Shown here: positions 17,799 through 26,220 of the stretch, one piece after another
How positions within the stretch are numbered: the stretch's first letter is position 1
How the letters are laid out: each line of letters begins with the position of its first letter
Origin: Bacteroidia bacterium
GTDB lineage: Bacteria > Bacteroidota > Bacteroidia > SXHM01
Assembly (NCBI GenBank): GCA_022072225.1
Contig: JAJVIC010000007.1
Location: 248,001 to 312,000, forward strand
Direction of reading: 5' to 3'
Length of the DNA stretch: 64,000 nt
Made by a program: the position numbers and the translations under genes
The notes under the pieces: generated by a model
The model's input: only the letters and a program-made list of their open reading frames with translations
Database searches by the model: none
Told to the model about the DNA's origin: nothing

Positions 17799-18133
17799 TT
17801 AATACTCTGGAACAGGCCCGGAACTATTGCCGAAGTGGTTTCAGAGTTCTGGAACAGTCTTTCACTAATTGCAGACCCAATTCCAGAGTTCTGCGATAGG
17901 AATGGAACTATTGCGGAAGCGATTCCAGAGCTCTGCGACAGGCCCGGAAGTATTGCAGACGCGATTTCAGAGCTCTGCGATAAGGGTGGAAGTATTGCGG
18001 AAGCAATTCCAGAGTTCTGCGACAGGCCCGGATGTTATGGAAACGCAATTTCAGAGTTCTGCGGTGGGTTAGAACTATTTCCGGCAGGGTTGCAGAGCTC
18101 TGCCACGGTACCGGAACTATTTCCGGCAGGGTT
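17799..18133. repeat. 21-nt tandem repeat array (about 16 units, alternating A/B half-units)
   Basis: The 453-bp gap between the adhesin gene and hemC-hemD is mostly this array. Two 21-nt forms alternate: ggaactattgcggaagcg-type and ccagagttctgcgacagg-type, giving a 42-bp higher period, with one 20-nt unit near 18051. It reaches the stop codon of hemC-hemD. Long open frames across it follow from the 21-nt period and are not called genes. The rest of the gap (17680-17798) shows nothing recognisable. Confidence 0.9.
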
Positions 18134-19692
18134 TAAGAGCTGAAAACTGCCTCTGCCAATCCTGTCTCATCAGGCGAAGAGGGTAAAAGTGCACCTGTGA
18201 TTCCAAACTCATTGAGTTTAGCCTCCGTACTTTTACCTATGGCAATTACCTTTTTAAGCGCAGCAGCATTTTTAAGGGAAAAGAAAATCGTAACGTTGGA
18301 TGGACTGGTGAAAACTGTAACATCCGATTCAGGAATTTCCACTCCGGTCTTTTCCGATGTTTTGTAAACAATCAGATTGATACACTCAGCCTTTGTGTCT
18401 ACCTGTTTCTGAATCGATTGCAGGGAATCAGCCGCCTGCGGAAAGAGCACTTTTTTTCCTTGCACCAATGCCGCAAATTGTTTCCCTGTTTCGTTCGTAT
18501 CGGTTGAGGTTCCGCAGAATGATTCGGTGAAACCGTATTTGCGCAAAGCCATTGCGGTGCCTTGTCCCGTTACTCCGAATTGTACGTTGTTATTCAGTTG
18601 CGGTTTTTGCGCAAAAAAATGATTTACTCCGTTTTTGCTCGAGAAAAATATCCAATCGCAAGCAGGTACGGATTGAAAAGAAACCGCTGCAGATTCAATT
18701 AATGAAGTTCCGGAAACGGTGTAACCAAAGGCATTTAAGGCACGGAAAAAATAATCACTTTCCGAAATATCGCGGGTAATAAATACAGATGCAGCATTGC
18801 TCTCTCTTACTTTCTTTACCGCAATTTCGGCAAGTCCGGTTGAGGAATTTGCCTGAAGAAAAATGCGTTTCGGAAATGCATCCCAGCTTGCAGCATGCGA
18901 AACCCAAACGTTGTGATTGCCCTTTTCAACTTTACTGAAAACGCCAATGGGTATCTGACAACCACCGTGAAAAAGCTCCAAAATTTTACGCTCGGTTTCT
19001 ATTTCCTGCTGGGCTTCTTTAGAATTTAATTTCTGCATTATATCATGCAAAGCAGAATCGTTTTCTCTTATCTGCCACGCCAATACACCCTGTGCTGGCG
19101 CAGGAATAAATTCATTGGGTGCAGGTTCTACTACATGAAATTCAGAGAGGTTAATTTTCAAACGCCCAACTCCCGCTGCTGCCAGCATGATTGCATCATA
19201 ACCTCCGTTTCGCAGTTTATCAATGCGCGTGGGTACATTGCCACGCAGGTCTTTCAAGGTTATATCGGGGCGAAACGAAAGCAATTGCGCTTTTCTGCGG
19301 GCGGAAGAAGTACCCACAATTGCATTCTGCTTAAATGAGAATTTCAGTTTGGTATCAACCGCTTCTTTGCGAATTAAAATAAGTTCAGAAGGATTCTCGC
19401 GGGCTGAGACTGCTGCTATAACAAGTCCTTTCGGGCTTTCGGTGGGCAGGTCTTTGTGTGAATGAACGGCTAAATCTATTTCACCGGCAAGCAAAGCATC
19501 TTCAATTTCCTTGGTAAAAAAACCCTTGCCTTCGAGCTTATCAAAACTCAGGTCCTGAATTTTGTCGCCTTTTGTTTTTATGATTTTCAGCTCGGAGTCA
19601 ACACCAATATCGCGCAGGCTTTGCTGTGTAAAATGTGCCTGCCAAAGGGCAAGTTCGCTGCCCCGCGTTCCTATTATAATTTTTGAACTCAA
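18133..19692 (-). CDS. hemC-hemD: porphobilinogen deaminase-uroporphyrinogen III synthase fusion
   Basis: 519 residues. The N-terminal half (1-300) is HemC: KIIIGTRGSELALWQ, catalytic Asp-81 in HSHKDLPTE, Arg-rich TSSARRKAQLL, and the dipyrromethane-cofactor Cys-245 in FHGGCQIPIG. The C-terminal part (about 305-519) resembles HemD (FITRD, FFSSKNGVNHFF, FTSPSNV). It therefore carries two consecutive steps of tetrapyrrole synthesis in one chain. The start is a TTG, with no in-frame ATG nearby. It follows purS by 15 bp. A second HemD gene is at 38822. Confidence 0.92.
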   Translation of the reverse strand: MSSKIIIGTRGSELALWQAHFTQQSLRDIGVDSELKIIKTKGDKIQDLSFDKLEGKGFFTKEIEDALLAGEIDLAVHSHKDLPTESPKGLVIAAVSARENPSELILIRKEAVDTKLKFSFKQNAIVGTSSARRKAQLLSFRPDITLKDLRGNVPTRIDKLRNGGYDAIMLAAAGVGRLKINLSEFHVVEPAPNEFIPAPAQGVLAWQIRENDSALHDIMQKLNSKEAQQEIETERKILELFHGGCQIPIGVFSKVEKGNHNVWVSHAASWDAFPKRIFLQANSSTGLAEIAVKKVRESNAASVFITRDISESDYFFRALNAFGYTVSGTSLIESAAVSFQSVPACDWIFFSSKNGVNHFFAQKPQLNNNVQFGVTGQGTAMALRKYGFTESFCGTSTDTNETGKQFAALVQGKKVLFPQAADSLQSIQKQVDTKAECINLIVYKTSEKTGVEIPESDVTVFTSPSNVTIFFSLKNAAALKKVIAIGKSTEAKLNEFGITGALLPSSPDETGLAEAVFSS

Positions 19693-19707
19693 CTCAGCAA
19701 TGCAAGC

Positions 19708-19962
19708 CTAATTCAACTCGGTAAGCTCAAATTTGTAGCTTTCCATAATCTGGTTTGCCAACAGCTTTTTGCAGGCCTGCTCTACTTTTTCGGTAGCCGC
19801 TTCTTTGGTAGCCGCTTCGAGTTCGAGTGAAATATGTTTGCCAATGCGCACATCGTGAATTTCGGTGAGACCTAAGTTTTTCATACCTGCGCCTACAGCT
19901 TTCCCTTGCGGGTCAAGCAATTCTTTCAGTGGCATTACATCAATTTCTGCTTTGAATTTCAT
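19708..19962 (-). CDS. purS: phosphoribosylformylglycinamidine synthase subunit PurS
   Basis: 84 residues, the normal PurS size. The MKFKAEIDVMPLKELLDPQGKA start, GKAVGAGMKNLGL and the VRIGKHISLEL strand fit the family. PurS forms a complex with PurL and PurQ and helps transfer ammonia in purine synthesis. No purL or purQ is in the window. It sits between pssA (6 bp) and hemC-hemD (15 bp) in an unrelated-function operon. Confidence 0.9.
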   Translation of the reverse strand: MKFKAEIDVMPLKELLDPQGKAVGAGMKNLGLTEIHDVRIGKHISLELEAATKEAATEKVEQACKKLLANQIMESYKFELTELN

Positions 19963-19968
19963 GTGTAC

Positions 19969-20790
19969 TTATTTGTTGTTTTCGCCACCCTCGCCAAAAG
20001 GCGGAAGATGAACGGGATTTAGTTGATTATTAATAACGGACAAAACTATGTATAATATGACTATGATTGGAATTGCCGCCACATTTAAAATGAAAAAAAG
20101 CAACAGCGAAACAATCAGAAAACTAAATTTAACCTTGTTCTCTTCCCACGAAAGGGTTTTGAATTTCAGCGCAAAGAGCGGAATTTCTGAAACAAGCAGG
20201 TAGCTCATCGTTACACTGTAACCGATAATAACAGCAGGAATTTCAGTAAGCCCGGCAATAAACTCGGCTACCGGATTGTAGCCCGGAGGAAAAATAAGCC
20301 CCGGAAAAAGCGTTGAATTATTGGATTGAATAATCAACGGGAGTGAAGCAATAAAAATAGCGTTGGCAGGAGTTGGCACACCAATAAACGAATCATACTG
20401 GCGTGTGTCAATATTAAACTTGGCTAAACGCATAGCCGAAAAAACAACCAGCACCAAAGGAAAATATTGAACTGTTTTTGCACCTGCCGCAAGGAAAGCA
20501 CCATCATGTGGATTAAGCCCCAGCTTCTGACGTAGCAACATTACAAGAATAATCGAAGGCGCAACACCAAATGAAATAACATCGGCAAGTGAATCAAGTT
20601 GTTTGCCTATATTGCTTTGCACATTTAAAATACGTGCAGCAAGTCCGTCAAAAAAATCAAACGTTGCTGCTGCCAGAATGAATAACGCAGGAGCGTTATC
20701 ATACCCGTCAAACGATGCAGCTACCGACAGGCAACCGCAAATCAGGTTCATGCTGGTAATGGCATTAGGAATATTCTGTCGCACTTTCAC
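19969..20790 (-). CDS. pssA: CDP-diacylglycerol-serine O-phosphatidyltransferase
   Basis: 273 residues starting at a GTG. The CDP-alcohol phosphotransferase motif is complete: FDFFDGLAAR followed by G-x3-D-x3-D in IGKQLDSLAD. Six to eight hydrophobic helices fit an integral inner-membrane enzyme. It makes phosphatidylserine, the precursor of phosphatidylethanolamine. The C-terminal tail VHLPPFGEGGENNK looks derived from a dispersed GC-rich repeat. A TACTTTTG box ends four bases before the start. Confidence 0.92.
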   Translation of the reverse strand: MKVRQNIPNAITSMNLICGCLSVAASFDGYDNAPALFILAAATFDFFDGLAARILNVQSNIGKQLDSLADVISFGVAPSIILVMLLRQKLGLNPHDGAFLAAGAKTVQYFPLVLVVFSAMRLAKFNIDTRQYDSFIGVPTPANAIFIASLPLIIQSNNSTLFPGLIFPPGYNPVAEFIAGLTEIPAVIIGYSVTMSYLLVSEIPLFALKFKTLSWEENKVKFSFLIVSLLLFFILNVAAIPIIVILYIVLSVINNQLNPVHLPPFGEGGENNK

Positions 20791-20794
20791 GCGG

Positions 20795-20802
20795 CAAAAG
20801 TA
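20795..20802 (-). promoter_or_regulatory. -7 promoter box (TACTTTTG) for pssA
   Basis: Minus-strand TAnnTTTG match, four bases from the pssA GTG. It is one arm of an 11-bp inverted repeat with the divergent box at 20819-20826. Confidence 0.55.
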
Positions 20803-20818
20803 ATTTAAAAAGTTACAT

Positions 20819-20826
20819 TACTTTTG
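20819..20826 (+). promoter_or_regulatory. -7 promoter box (TACTTTTG) for the YeeE/YedE gene
   Basis: Plus-strand TAnnTTTG match, 8 bases before the ATG at 20835. The arms gcaaaagtaat and attacttttgc pair head to head, so the two divergent promoters overlap in about 35 bp. Confidence 0.55.
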
Positions 20827-20834
20827 CGGGCCTT

Positions 20835-21401
20835 ATGATTGAGTTTCTGAGCCAGCCCTGGCCATGGTTTGTGTGCGGTCCGCTTATAACGGTGGTCATG
20901 TTGCTGCTTATTTATTTTGGCGAAAGTTTTTCCGCATCCTCTTCCATGCGAACCATTTGCGCAGCATGTGGCGCAGGAAAGTTTTCAGATTTCTTTAACT
21001 TTAACTGGAAAGACCAATTGTGGAATTTACTTTTTCTGGGCGGAGCAATTTTAGGTGCCTTTATCGCCACACAGTTTTTCCCGAATGCGGAACCAATTGC
21101 TATTTCAGAAGCAACCGTTGCAGACCTGCAAGCACTTGGAGTAACACAAATCGAAAACGAAATTTCCCCGTCTTCTATTTTCAGTTGGGAAAATCTTTTT
21201 ACGCTGAAAGGCTTTGTGTTTATGATAGTGGGCGGTTTTCTTGTCGGTTTCGGAACACGCTATGCAGCGGGATGTACCTCAGGGCATTCTATCAGCGGAT
21301 TAAGTAATTTACAACTGCCTTCACTCATTGCCACCATTGGCTTCTTTATTGGCGGACTGATTATGACGTGGTTAATTTTACCTTATTTACTGGCATTGTG
21401 A
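20835..21401 (+). CDS. YeeE/YedE-family membrane protein, N-terminal half of a split transporter
   Basis: 188 residues with about five hydrophobic helices. It has Cys-42 and Cys-45 in TICAACGAGK and the family hallmark GFGTRYAAGCTSGHSISG near the C-terminus. YeeE/YedE proteins carry thiosulfate or other reduced sulfur across the inner membrane using paired cysteines. Its stop overlaps the next start by 4 bases (GTGA), so both halves are co-translated. Confidence 0.88.
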   Translation: MIEFLSQPWPWFVCGPLITVVMLLLIYFGESFSASSSMRTICAACGAGKFSDFFNFNWKDQLWNLLFLGGAILGAFIATQFFPNAEPIAISEATVADLQALGVTQIENEISPSSIFSWENLFTLKGFVFMIVGGFLVGFGTRYAAGCTSGHSISGLSNLQLPSLIATIGFFIGGLIMTWLILPYLLAL

Positions 21402-21811
21402 AATACATCAAATTCATATTAACAGGAGTCTTGTTTGGTATTACACTTACCAAAGGCGAGATTATCTCGTGGTACCGTATACAAGAGATGTTCCTTTTTC
21501 AGGGCTTTCATATGTATGGTGTTATTGGTTCGGCAGTTGTGTTGGGAGCAATTGCCTTATTCCTTGCCAAAAAATTTGGCTGGAAAACCATTGAAGGAGA
21601 AAAAATAAGTCCTCCCGAAAAAACAAAAGGCTGGAAAAACTATTTGTTTGGAGGAATTATTTTCGGTTTGGGTTGGGCGCTTACAGGTGCCTGTCCCGGG
21701 CCTATCTATATGCTGATAGGAACGGGAGCAACTGTTTATGCCGTTGTACTGATTAGCGCAACTTTTGGAACATTTGTTTACGGTTTGCTTAGGGATAAGC
21801 TGCCGCACTAA
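21398..21811 (+). CDS. YeeE/YedE-family (DUF6691-type) membrane protein, C-terminal half
   Basis: About 137 residues from a GTG at 21398. An upstream GTG at 21368 would overlap the previous gene by 34 bases, so the GTGA overlap start is preferred. Three to four helices, with GLGWALTGACPGPIYMLIGTG containing the partner Cys. It probably forms the sulfur-transport channel with the preceding protein. Nothing else on sulfur oxidation is nearby. Confidence 0.85.
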   Translation: MKYIKFILTGVLFGITLTKGEIISWYRIQEMFLFQGFHMYGVIGSAVVLGAIALFLAKKFGWKTIEGEKISPPEKTKGWKNYLFGGIIFGLGWALTGACPGPIYMLIGTGATVYAVVLISATFGTFVYGLLRDKLPH

Positions 21812-21816
21812 TCCCC

Positions 21817-24285
21817 TTAATTAGCGTGTATTATCATTACATTGAATGATACACTTACATCAAATGTTCCGGAAGCAGGAAGTATTTTCCAGTTTGAATT
21901 AACACTATCCCACTCCAGCAAATGATTTAGAGCTCCATTGCCTGTGCCAACAGGTTGCAGGTATATCATATCACTGCTTTGTGGGTTTGGGTAGTACAGC
22001 CATATTACAGTTGGGTCTCCTGAATTTACAGTAGCACGGTATGACCATTTGCCACCCACATCAACAACTCCTCCGTTTATAATTTTTAATGCAGGGCCTG
22101 AATAAACAGAGTTATATGCTTCAACCGCAGCACCTGTTCCACTGTATGATTCAGCTGTAAGACCTGCACCGCCAGATGTTGCAATTGTTACAGCTTTCAC
22201 TCCTGTTACAGAGCCTTGAGCATCAATACCGATTTTTGCATTTGTATTTAAACCTGTTCCATTTAGCGCTTGTATTCCAACTGCAGATAAGTCTGTTCCT
22301 GTTCCTGTAACACGTAATACATCATTGATATTTCCGGTGAAAAAAACCTGTCCGCCTTCTACATGCAGTTTTGCATAAGGAAGACTTGTACCAATTCCAA
22401 CATTGGTTAAATCGGTATTGTAAATGCCTCCGGTTGTATTACTCCATTGTCCGCCACCGCCACCGCCCGAAGGAGTTTGCCAGGTTGCTAAACCGTTTGC
22501 ATCTGAGGTTAAAACTTTGCCTAAGCCTTGCGTTCCATCAATAATGGCTACCGGTCCCTGAGCAACTAATGCTTTCCCTGAGTTTGTGGAGAAAAAGCCA
22601 CCAATTCCCAATGTGCTAAATCCACTTACCCCTTGGCCTGTATTATTACTATCATCATAACCAGAAACTCCGGTTCCTCCTCCAGAAGAAACCCCTGAGT
22701 ACGAAATATTTGTACCTTTTATTACTATAGGTCCTGAAGCCGGGGATATATTACGCACTTCAAAAACAACATTTCCGAAACCCGATTGATATGTTCCAAG
22801 ATAAGGCAAAGTTAATCCACCACTACCCGTAGGTGTTTGCCAGGTTGCTAAACCATTAGCATCAGAGGTCAACACTTTTCCGTTACCCGGACTGCCTCCT
22901 GTTATTTTCACCTGCCCGGCAACTTCTAATTGTGCAGTTGGGCTTGAGGTTCCTAATCCAACATTTCCACCTGCTGTTACAAGTGCAGGTCCGCTTTGCG
23001 AAATAAAGCGACCTCCTGTTCCTGTTTGGCTGCGCCCGGAAATTCCAACATTGGAAGATGAAAATCCATCAACGCCATAATTGGTTGATGATTGTCCGAG
23101 CACACCGGTTCCATCTAAGGAAATTCCGCTTATTGCGTTTCCGTCATTGTTGCGCACAATAAATGCGGTGGTATTGCTGTTGTTATAAGTCTGATCAAAG
23201 GGCAATACAAATCCTGTTCCTGAAATAGTTTGCCAGCTTGCCAGACCATTTGCATCGGATGTTAAAACTTTTCCGTTACCGGGGCTTCCGCCTGTTATTT
23301 TTACTTGTCCGGCAACTTCAAGTTTTGCTGATGGGTCGCTGTTGCCTATTCCTACATTTCCTGTTCCTGTTACTGATAAAACATTTCCTGTTCCGCTTTT
23401 GTAAACATGAAATCGGGCATTAGCTGGAGTTTGAGAATCTGTTTTTCCCGCAAGAGTCCATAAGTCGGTTGCTCCGGTTATAGGAGGAGAAGATGCAAAA
23501 GAAAGCCTTGAAAAATCTGCGTCTCTTTCAATTAATAATAACTGGCTATAATTCCCTCCGCTGTTACCATCAACCTGAACTATATCCGAATTTATAGCGG
23601 TATTGGTAGGCATTTTATTTACCAATAATGAAGGGTAACCTACTATGCTTGTATTAGATATTCGTCCGCCAACATAATTTTCAGAGACTACATCAATACC
23701 GTATGAATCGTAAGAATATAATGATAGTGCAGGTCTATCGCTTAATGCATTAATTTCAACTGCCGAAACCTGATGAGGAACAAAAGCAGACTGCTCATCA
23801 GTTATTTTGAACGATGGATTTGTTGAGGAAACATTTGCAAGATCCTTTGAGTATGGATATTTCAAATCATAAGCGACATCAGCACTTTTTGCATATGGTA
23901 CCGATAATAGAGGTAATGTTCCTAAATCAGTATAGCTAATTCCATTAGCACTACCATCTGCATCTAATTCAATTTTTATATAGCGTGAGGCATCCCAGTC
24001 TAATGCACCGATAGTTGTTCCAGTTAGAACTGATCCTCCACCAATCTGTACATTAAACAAACCAAGGGCATTTGTTTGAACAGAATGCGTTTCCACATAA
24101 TCAGCTGCTTCAGTTGATGCAAAAGGAATTAAACTAAAGCGAACAAGAATAGTGGTATTTACAATCAAATCACCATTGGCAAGACGTGCCACCCCCTGAT
24201 AATTAAATTTCTGAGGAACATTTTGTGCAAATGAACCCAAAATAGAGATGAGTGAAATTAAGATTACGAGTAAGAGCTTTTTCAT
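21817..24285 (-). CDS. secreted repeat surface protein (tail-fibre-like cassettes)
   Basis: 822 residues with signal peptide (about 1-20). The mature N-terminus VPQKFNYQGVARLANGDLI is a widespread Bacteroidota surface-protein opening, followed by a beta domain (about 25-150). A cassette NVGIG...AKLEVAGQVKITGG...GKVLTSDANGLA.WQT occurs three times (about 315-355, 445-485 and, shortened, 580-615), resembling phage tail-fibre or collar repeats. There is no C-terminal S74 chaperone domain and no T9SS CTD. A receptor-binding or adhesive role is inferred from shape only. Confidence 0.8.
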   Translation of the reverse strand: MKKLLLVILISLISILGSFAQNVPQKFNYQGVARLANGDLIVNTTILVRFSLIPFASTEAADYVETHSVQTNALGLFNVQIGGGSVLTGTTIGALDWDASRYIKIELDADGSANGISYTDLGTLPLLSVPYAKSADVAYDLKYPYSKDLANVSSTNPSFKITDEQSAFVPHQVSAVEINALSDRPALSLYSYDSYGIDVVSENYVGGRISNTSIVGYPSLLVNKMPTNTAINSDIVQVDGNSGGNYSQLLLIERDADFSRLSFASSPPITGATDLWTLAGKTDSQTPANARFHVYKSGTGNVLSVTGTGNVGIGNSDPSAKLEVAGQVKITGGSPGNGKVLTSDANGLASWQTISGTGFVLPFDQTYNNSNTTAFIVRNNDGNAISGISLDGTGVLGQSSTNYGVDGFSSSNVGISGRSQTGTGGRFISQSGPALVTAGGNVGLGTSSPTAQLEVAGQVKITGGSPGNGKVLTSDANGLATWQTPTGSGGLTLPYLGTYQSGFGNVVFEVRNISPASGPIVIKGTNISYSGVSSGGGTGVSGYDDSNNTGQGVSGFSTLGIGGFFSTNSGKALVAQGPVAIIDGTQGLGKVLTSDANGLATWQTPSGGGGGGQWSNTTGGIYNTDLTNVGIGTSLPYAKLHVEGGQVFFTGNINDVLRVTGTGTDLSAVGIQALNGTGLNTNAKIGIDAQGSVTGVKAVTIATSGGAGLTAESYSGTGAAVEAYNSVYSGPALKIINGGVVDVGGKWSYRATVNSGDPTVIWLYYPNPQSSDMIYLQPVGTGNGALNHLLEWDSVNSNWKILPASGTFDVSVSFNVMIIHAN

Positions 24286-24288
24286 GGT

Positions 24289-24314
24289 GTTTGATTTTAA
24301 AATTCAAATCAAAC
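24289..24314. promoter_or_regulatory. inverted repeat overlapping a -7 box (possible operator)
   Basis: Perfect 9-bp arms gtttgattt / aaatcaaac with an 8-base spacer, 3 bp upstream of the ATG at 24285. It overlaps the TATGTTTG box at 24310-24317 on the minus strand. Confidence 0.4.
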
Positions 24315-24317
24315 ATA
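24310..24317 (-). promoter_or_regulatory. -7 promoter box (TATGTTTG)
   Basis: Minus-strand TAnnTTTG match, 24 bases before the start of the repeat surface protein. Confidence 0.45.
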
Positions 24318-24329
24318 GAAAAAATATAA

Positions 24330-25592
24330 CTATATCTCCAAGCGTTTGCGAAAATATATCAATGGCAAAGCGCTTATCAATACAAACAGTCCGCAGATAA
24401 AATATGCCCAGGTAACATTGCTTCCCTCTGCAAAAAACGGAATGGAAAACAAAGCAATAAACCCTGAGCGAAGCAAAATATTAATCACATGAAATACTCC
24501 GCCTGTTCTTCCGATCAGGTTGTTAGGAATATGGTGAAACAACCAGGTAACACGCAATATTCGTGTTCCTGCATTGGTAATTCCAATCAGAAACGAAATG
24601 GCAAAAAACAAACTCACATTTTGGGTGAACGCAGAAAGAATTAATACAAAAGTGGTGAGCAACATTTTTGCAATAATTGCTTTCACCTCGTTCACATATT
24701 TCATAAGGTAATTGGTTCCGAAACCGGCAAGTAAAGCACCCAAGGCATAATAGATTTCTGATGATGCATACACATCTGCACCTTCATGTAAATGCCGGTC
24801 AACATAAAGCGGAAGCAGCAAATGAATCTCTACAAGAAGAATTACAAAGATGTTATAAGAACAGTTTCCGAAAATGAAAATCATTGGGCGTTCTTTCAGA
24901 AATTTTATTCCCGTAATCACCCGCTTGTAAATATTTTCTTTGTCCACTTCCAAGTCTTCAGCCGGAGTGTAACGGATAAAAAGAATGAGTACAAAAGCAA
25001 TAAAATAGGTAGAGGCATCCAAGAGGAAAATGTCGTGCAAATTCCATTTTGGAATATCAAAACCCATGTGAATTTTAATGCCTAACAAATCAAAAACTCC
25101 ATTCTCGGTTCCCGATAAAAGTATGGCAGCAATAGCTCCGGCAAGTACACTGGTACTTTGTCCCATAATTTCAATATAGGACGTTACTTTGCGGTAATAT
25201 TCCTTGGTGGTTAGTTCTTGTCCGAAGGCATACAATGTCGGGTAGTGAATATTGTAATTGAACATGGTAGCGGCAAAGACCAGCATTACTAATAATACAG
25301 GAATACTGCTCGTTAAATAACCACACGATGCAACTGCAGCAAGAATGATTCCTCCGGCAAGTGAGGAAAGCAGAAAAATGTTTTTACGCGGAAACCGGTC
25401 CACCAACGTTCCACAATATAAGCTCCAGAAGATGGTGAGGAAAGTAACTGCCGCATACATTGTTCCGAATGCGCCCGGGTCGTTTAACTCCGTTGTAAAA
25501 TACCAGGGAATAGCCAACATACTCACGCCCTGTGCAAAGCCCGAAATGGCATTGGCAATGAAAAGAAGTGTGAGGGCTTTTTTGTTTTTCAT
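24330..25592 (-). CDS. major facilitator superfamily transporter
   Basis: About 420 residues from the ATG at 25592 (MKNKKALTLLFIANAISGFA). A longer start would lie in the dispersed hairpin at 25610-25632. About twelve hydrophobic helices; the motif-A-like loop GTLVDRFPRKNIFLL follows TM2. The long insert around 155-170 and the FAQGVSM start resemble enterobactin-exporter-like MFS members, but the substrate is unknown. It is divergent from recX. Confidence 0.85.
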   Translation of the reverse strand: MKNKKALTLLFIANAISGFAQGVSMLAIPWYFTTELNDPGAFGTMYAAVTFLTIFWSLYCGTLVDRFPRKNIFLLSSLAGGIILAAVASCGYLTSSIPVLLVMLVFAATMFNYNIHYPTLYAFGQELTTKEYYRKVTSYIEIMGQSTSVLAGAIAAILLSGTENGVFDLLGIKIHMGFDIPKWNLHDIFLLDASTYFIAFVLILFIRYTPAEDLEVDKENIYKRVITGIKFLKERPMIFIFGNCSYNIFVILLVEIHLLLPLYVDRHLHEGADVYASSEIYYALGALLAGFGTNYLMKYVNEVKAIIAKMLLTTFVLILSAFTQNVSLFFAISFLIGITNAGTRILRVTWLFHHIPNNLIGRTGGVFHVINILLRSGFIALFSIPFFAEGSNVTWAYFICGLFVLISALPLIYFRKRLEI

Positions 25593-25609
25593 TTTGAACC
25601 TCACCTCTG

Positions 25610-25632
25610 CCCCTCTCCGAAAAGGAGAGGGG
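25610..25632. repeat. dispersed cccctctcc/ggagagggg hairpin
   Basis: Perfect 9-bp arms with a 5-base loop in the MFS-recX divergent gap. The same hairpin core occurs at 12353 and 60000. Confidence 0.8.
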
Positions 25633-25701
25633 AGCAGAGCGAGTGGCGGCAAAGCTATATTCTTTTTCTTTGCGAACTTTGTGCCTTTGTGGGAAACAAA
25701 A

Positions 25702-26154
25702 ATGGATGAACAATTAGAAAAAGCCCGAAAGTACTGTGTTTACGAAGAACGCTGCCAGCAGCAGGTGCGCGACAAATTGTATGATTGGGAACTTCATCAA
25801 AAAGAAGTAGAGCAAATTATTTCGCAATTGATCTCAGAAGGTTTTATCAACGAAGAACGTTTTGCAAAAGCCTTTGCACGCGGAAAATTCAGGATAAAAA
25901 AATGGGGACGAGTGAAAATAAAGTATGAATTAAAGAAGCACCGTATCACGAATTACTGCATTAAAAGCGGACTGCAGGAGATTGATGAAAAAGAATACAT
26001 CAAAACCTTGCAGGAGTTGGCTGAAAAAAAATCAAAACTGATAAAAGAAAAACATCCGGTGAAAAAGAAATATAAGCTCATGACCTTCCTTGTCGGGAAA
26101 GGATTTGAGAGTGATCTGGTAAGAGAAGCAGTAGAGAAGTTGCTGAAGAAATAA
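25702..26154 (+). CDS. recX: regulatory protein RecX
   Basis: About 150 residues from the ATG at 25702 (MDEQLEKARKYC). Three RecX-type three-helix repeats are visible: CVYEERCQQQVRDKLYDW, EGFINEERFAKAFARGKFRI-type region, and KYKLMTFLVGKGFESDLV at the end. RecX modulates RecA filament growth. recA is not adjacent. Residues upstream of 25702 belong to the divergent MFS gene and repeat DNA and are not part of it. Confidence 0.9.
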   Translation: MDEQLEKARKYCVYEERCQQQVRDKLYDWELHQKEVEQIISQLISEGFINEERFAKAFARGKFRIKKWGRVKIKYELKKHRITNYCIKSGLQEIDEKEYIKTLQELAEKKSKLIKEKHPVKKKYKLMTFLVGKGFESDLVREAVEKLLKK

Positions 26155-26208
26155 TGTACTGCCCGATTGCAATCAACATTAAACATTAAACTTTTAACAT
26201 TAAACACT

Positions 26209-26216
26209 TATTTTCG
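26209..26216 (+). promoter_or_regulatory. candidate -7 box (TATTTTCG) for prfB
   Basis: TAnnTTTG with one mismatch, ending four bases before the prfB ATG, the same spacing as at 6905 and 20795. Confidence 0.35.
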
Positions 26217-26220
26217 CGCT

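Noticed and set aside
17796-18143. Open frames of 115 and 67 residues across the 17.8-kb array
   Set aside because: They follow from the 21-nt period with no stop in the unit; no promoter, no start-site signal and no family resemblance.
21817-24285. Prophage tail gene
   Set aside because: Tail-fibre-like cassettes, but there are no other phage genes, it has a secretion signal and a Bacteroidota surface-protein start.
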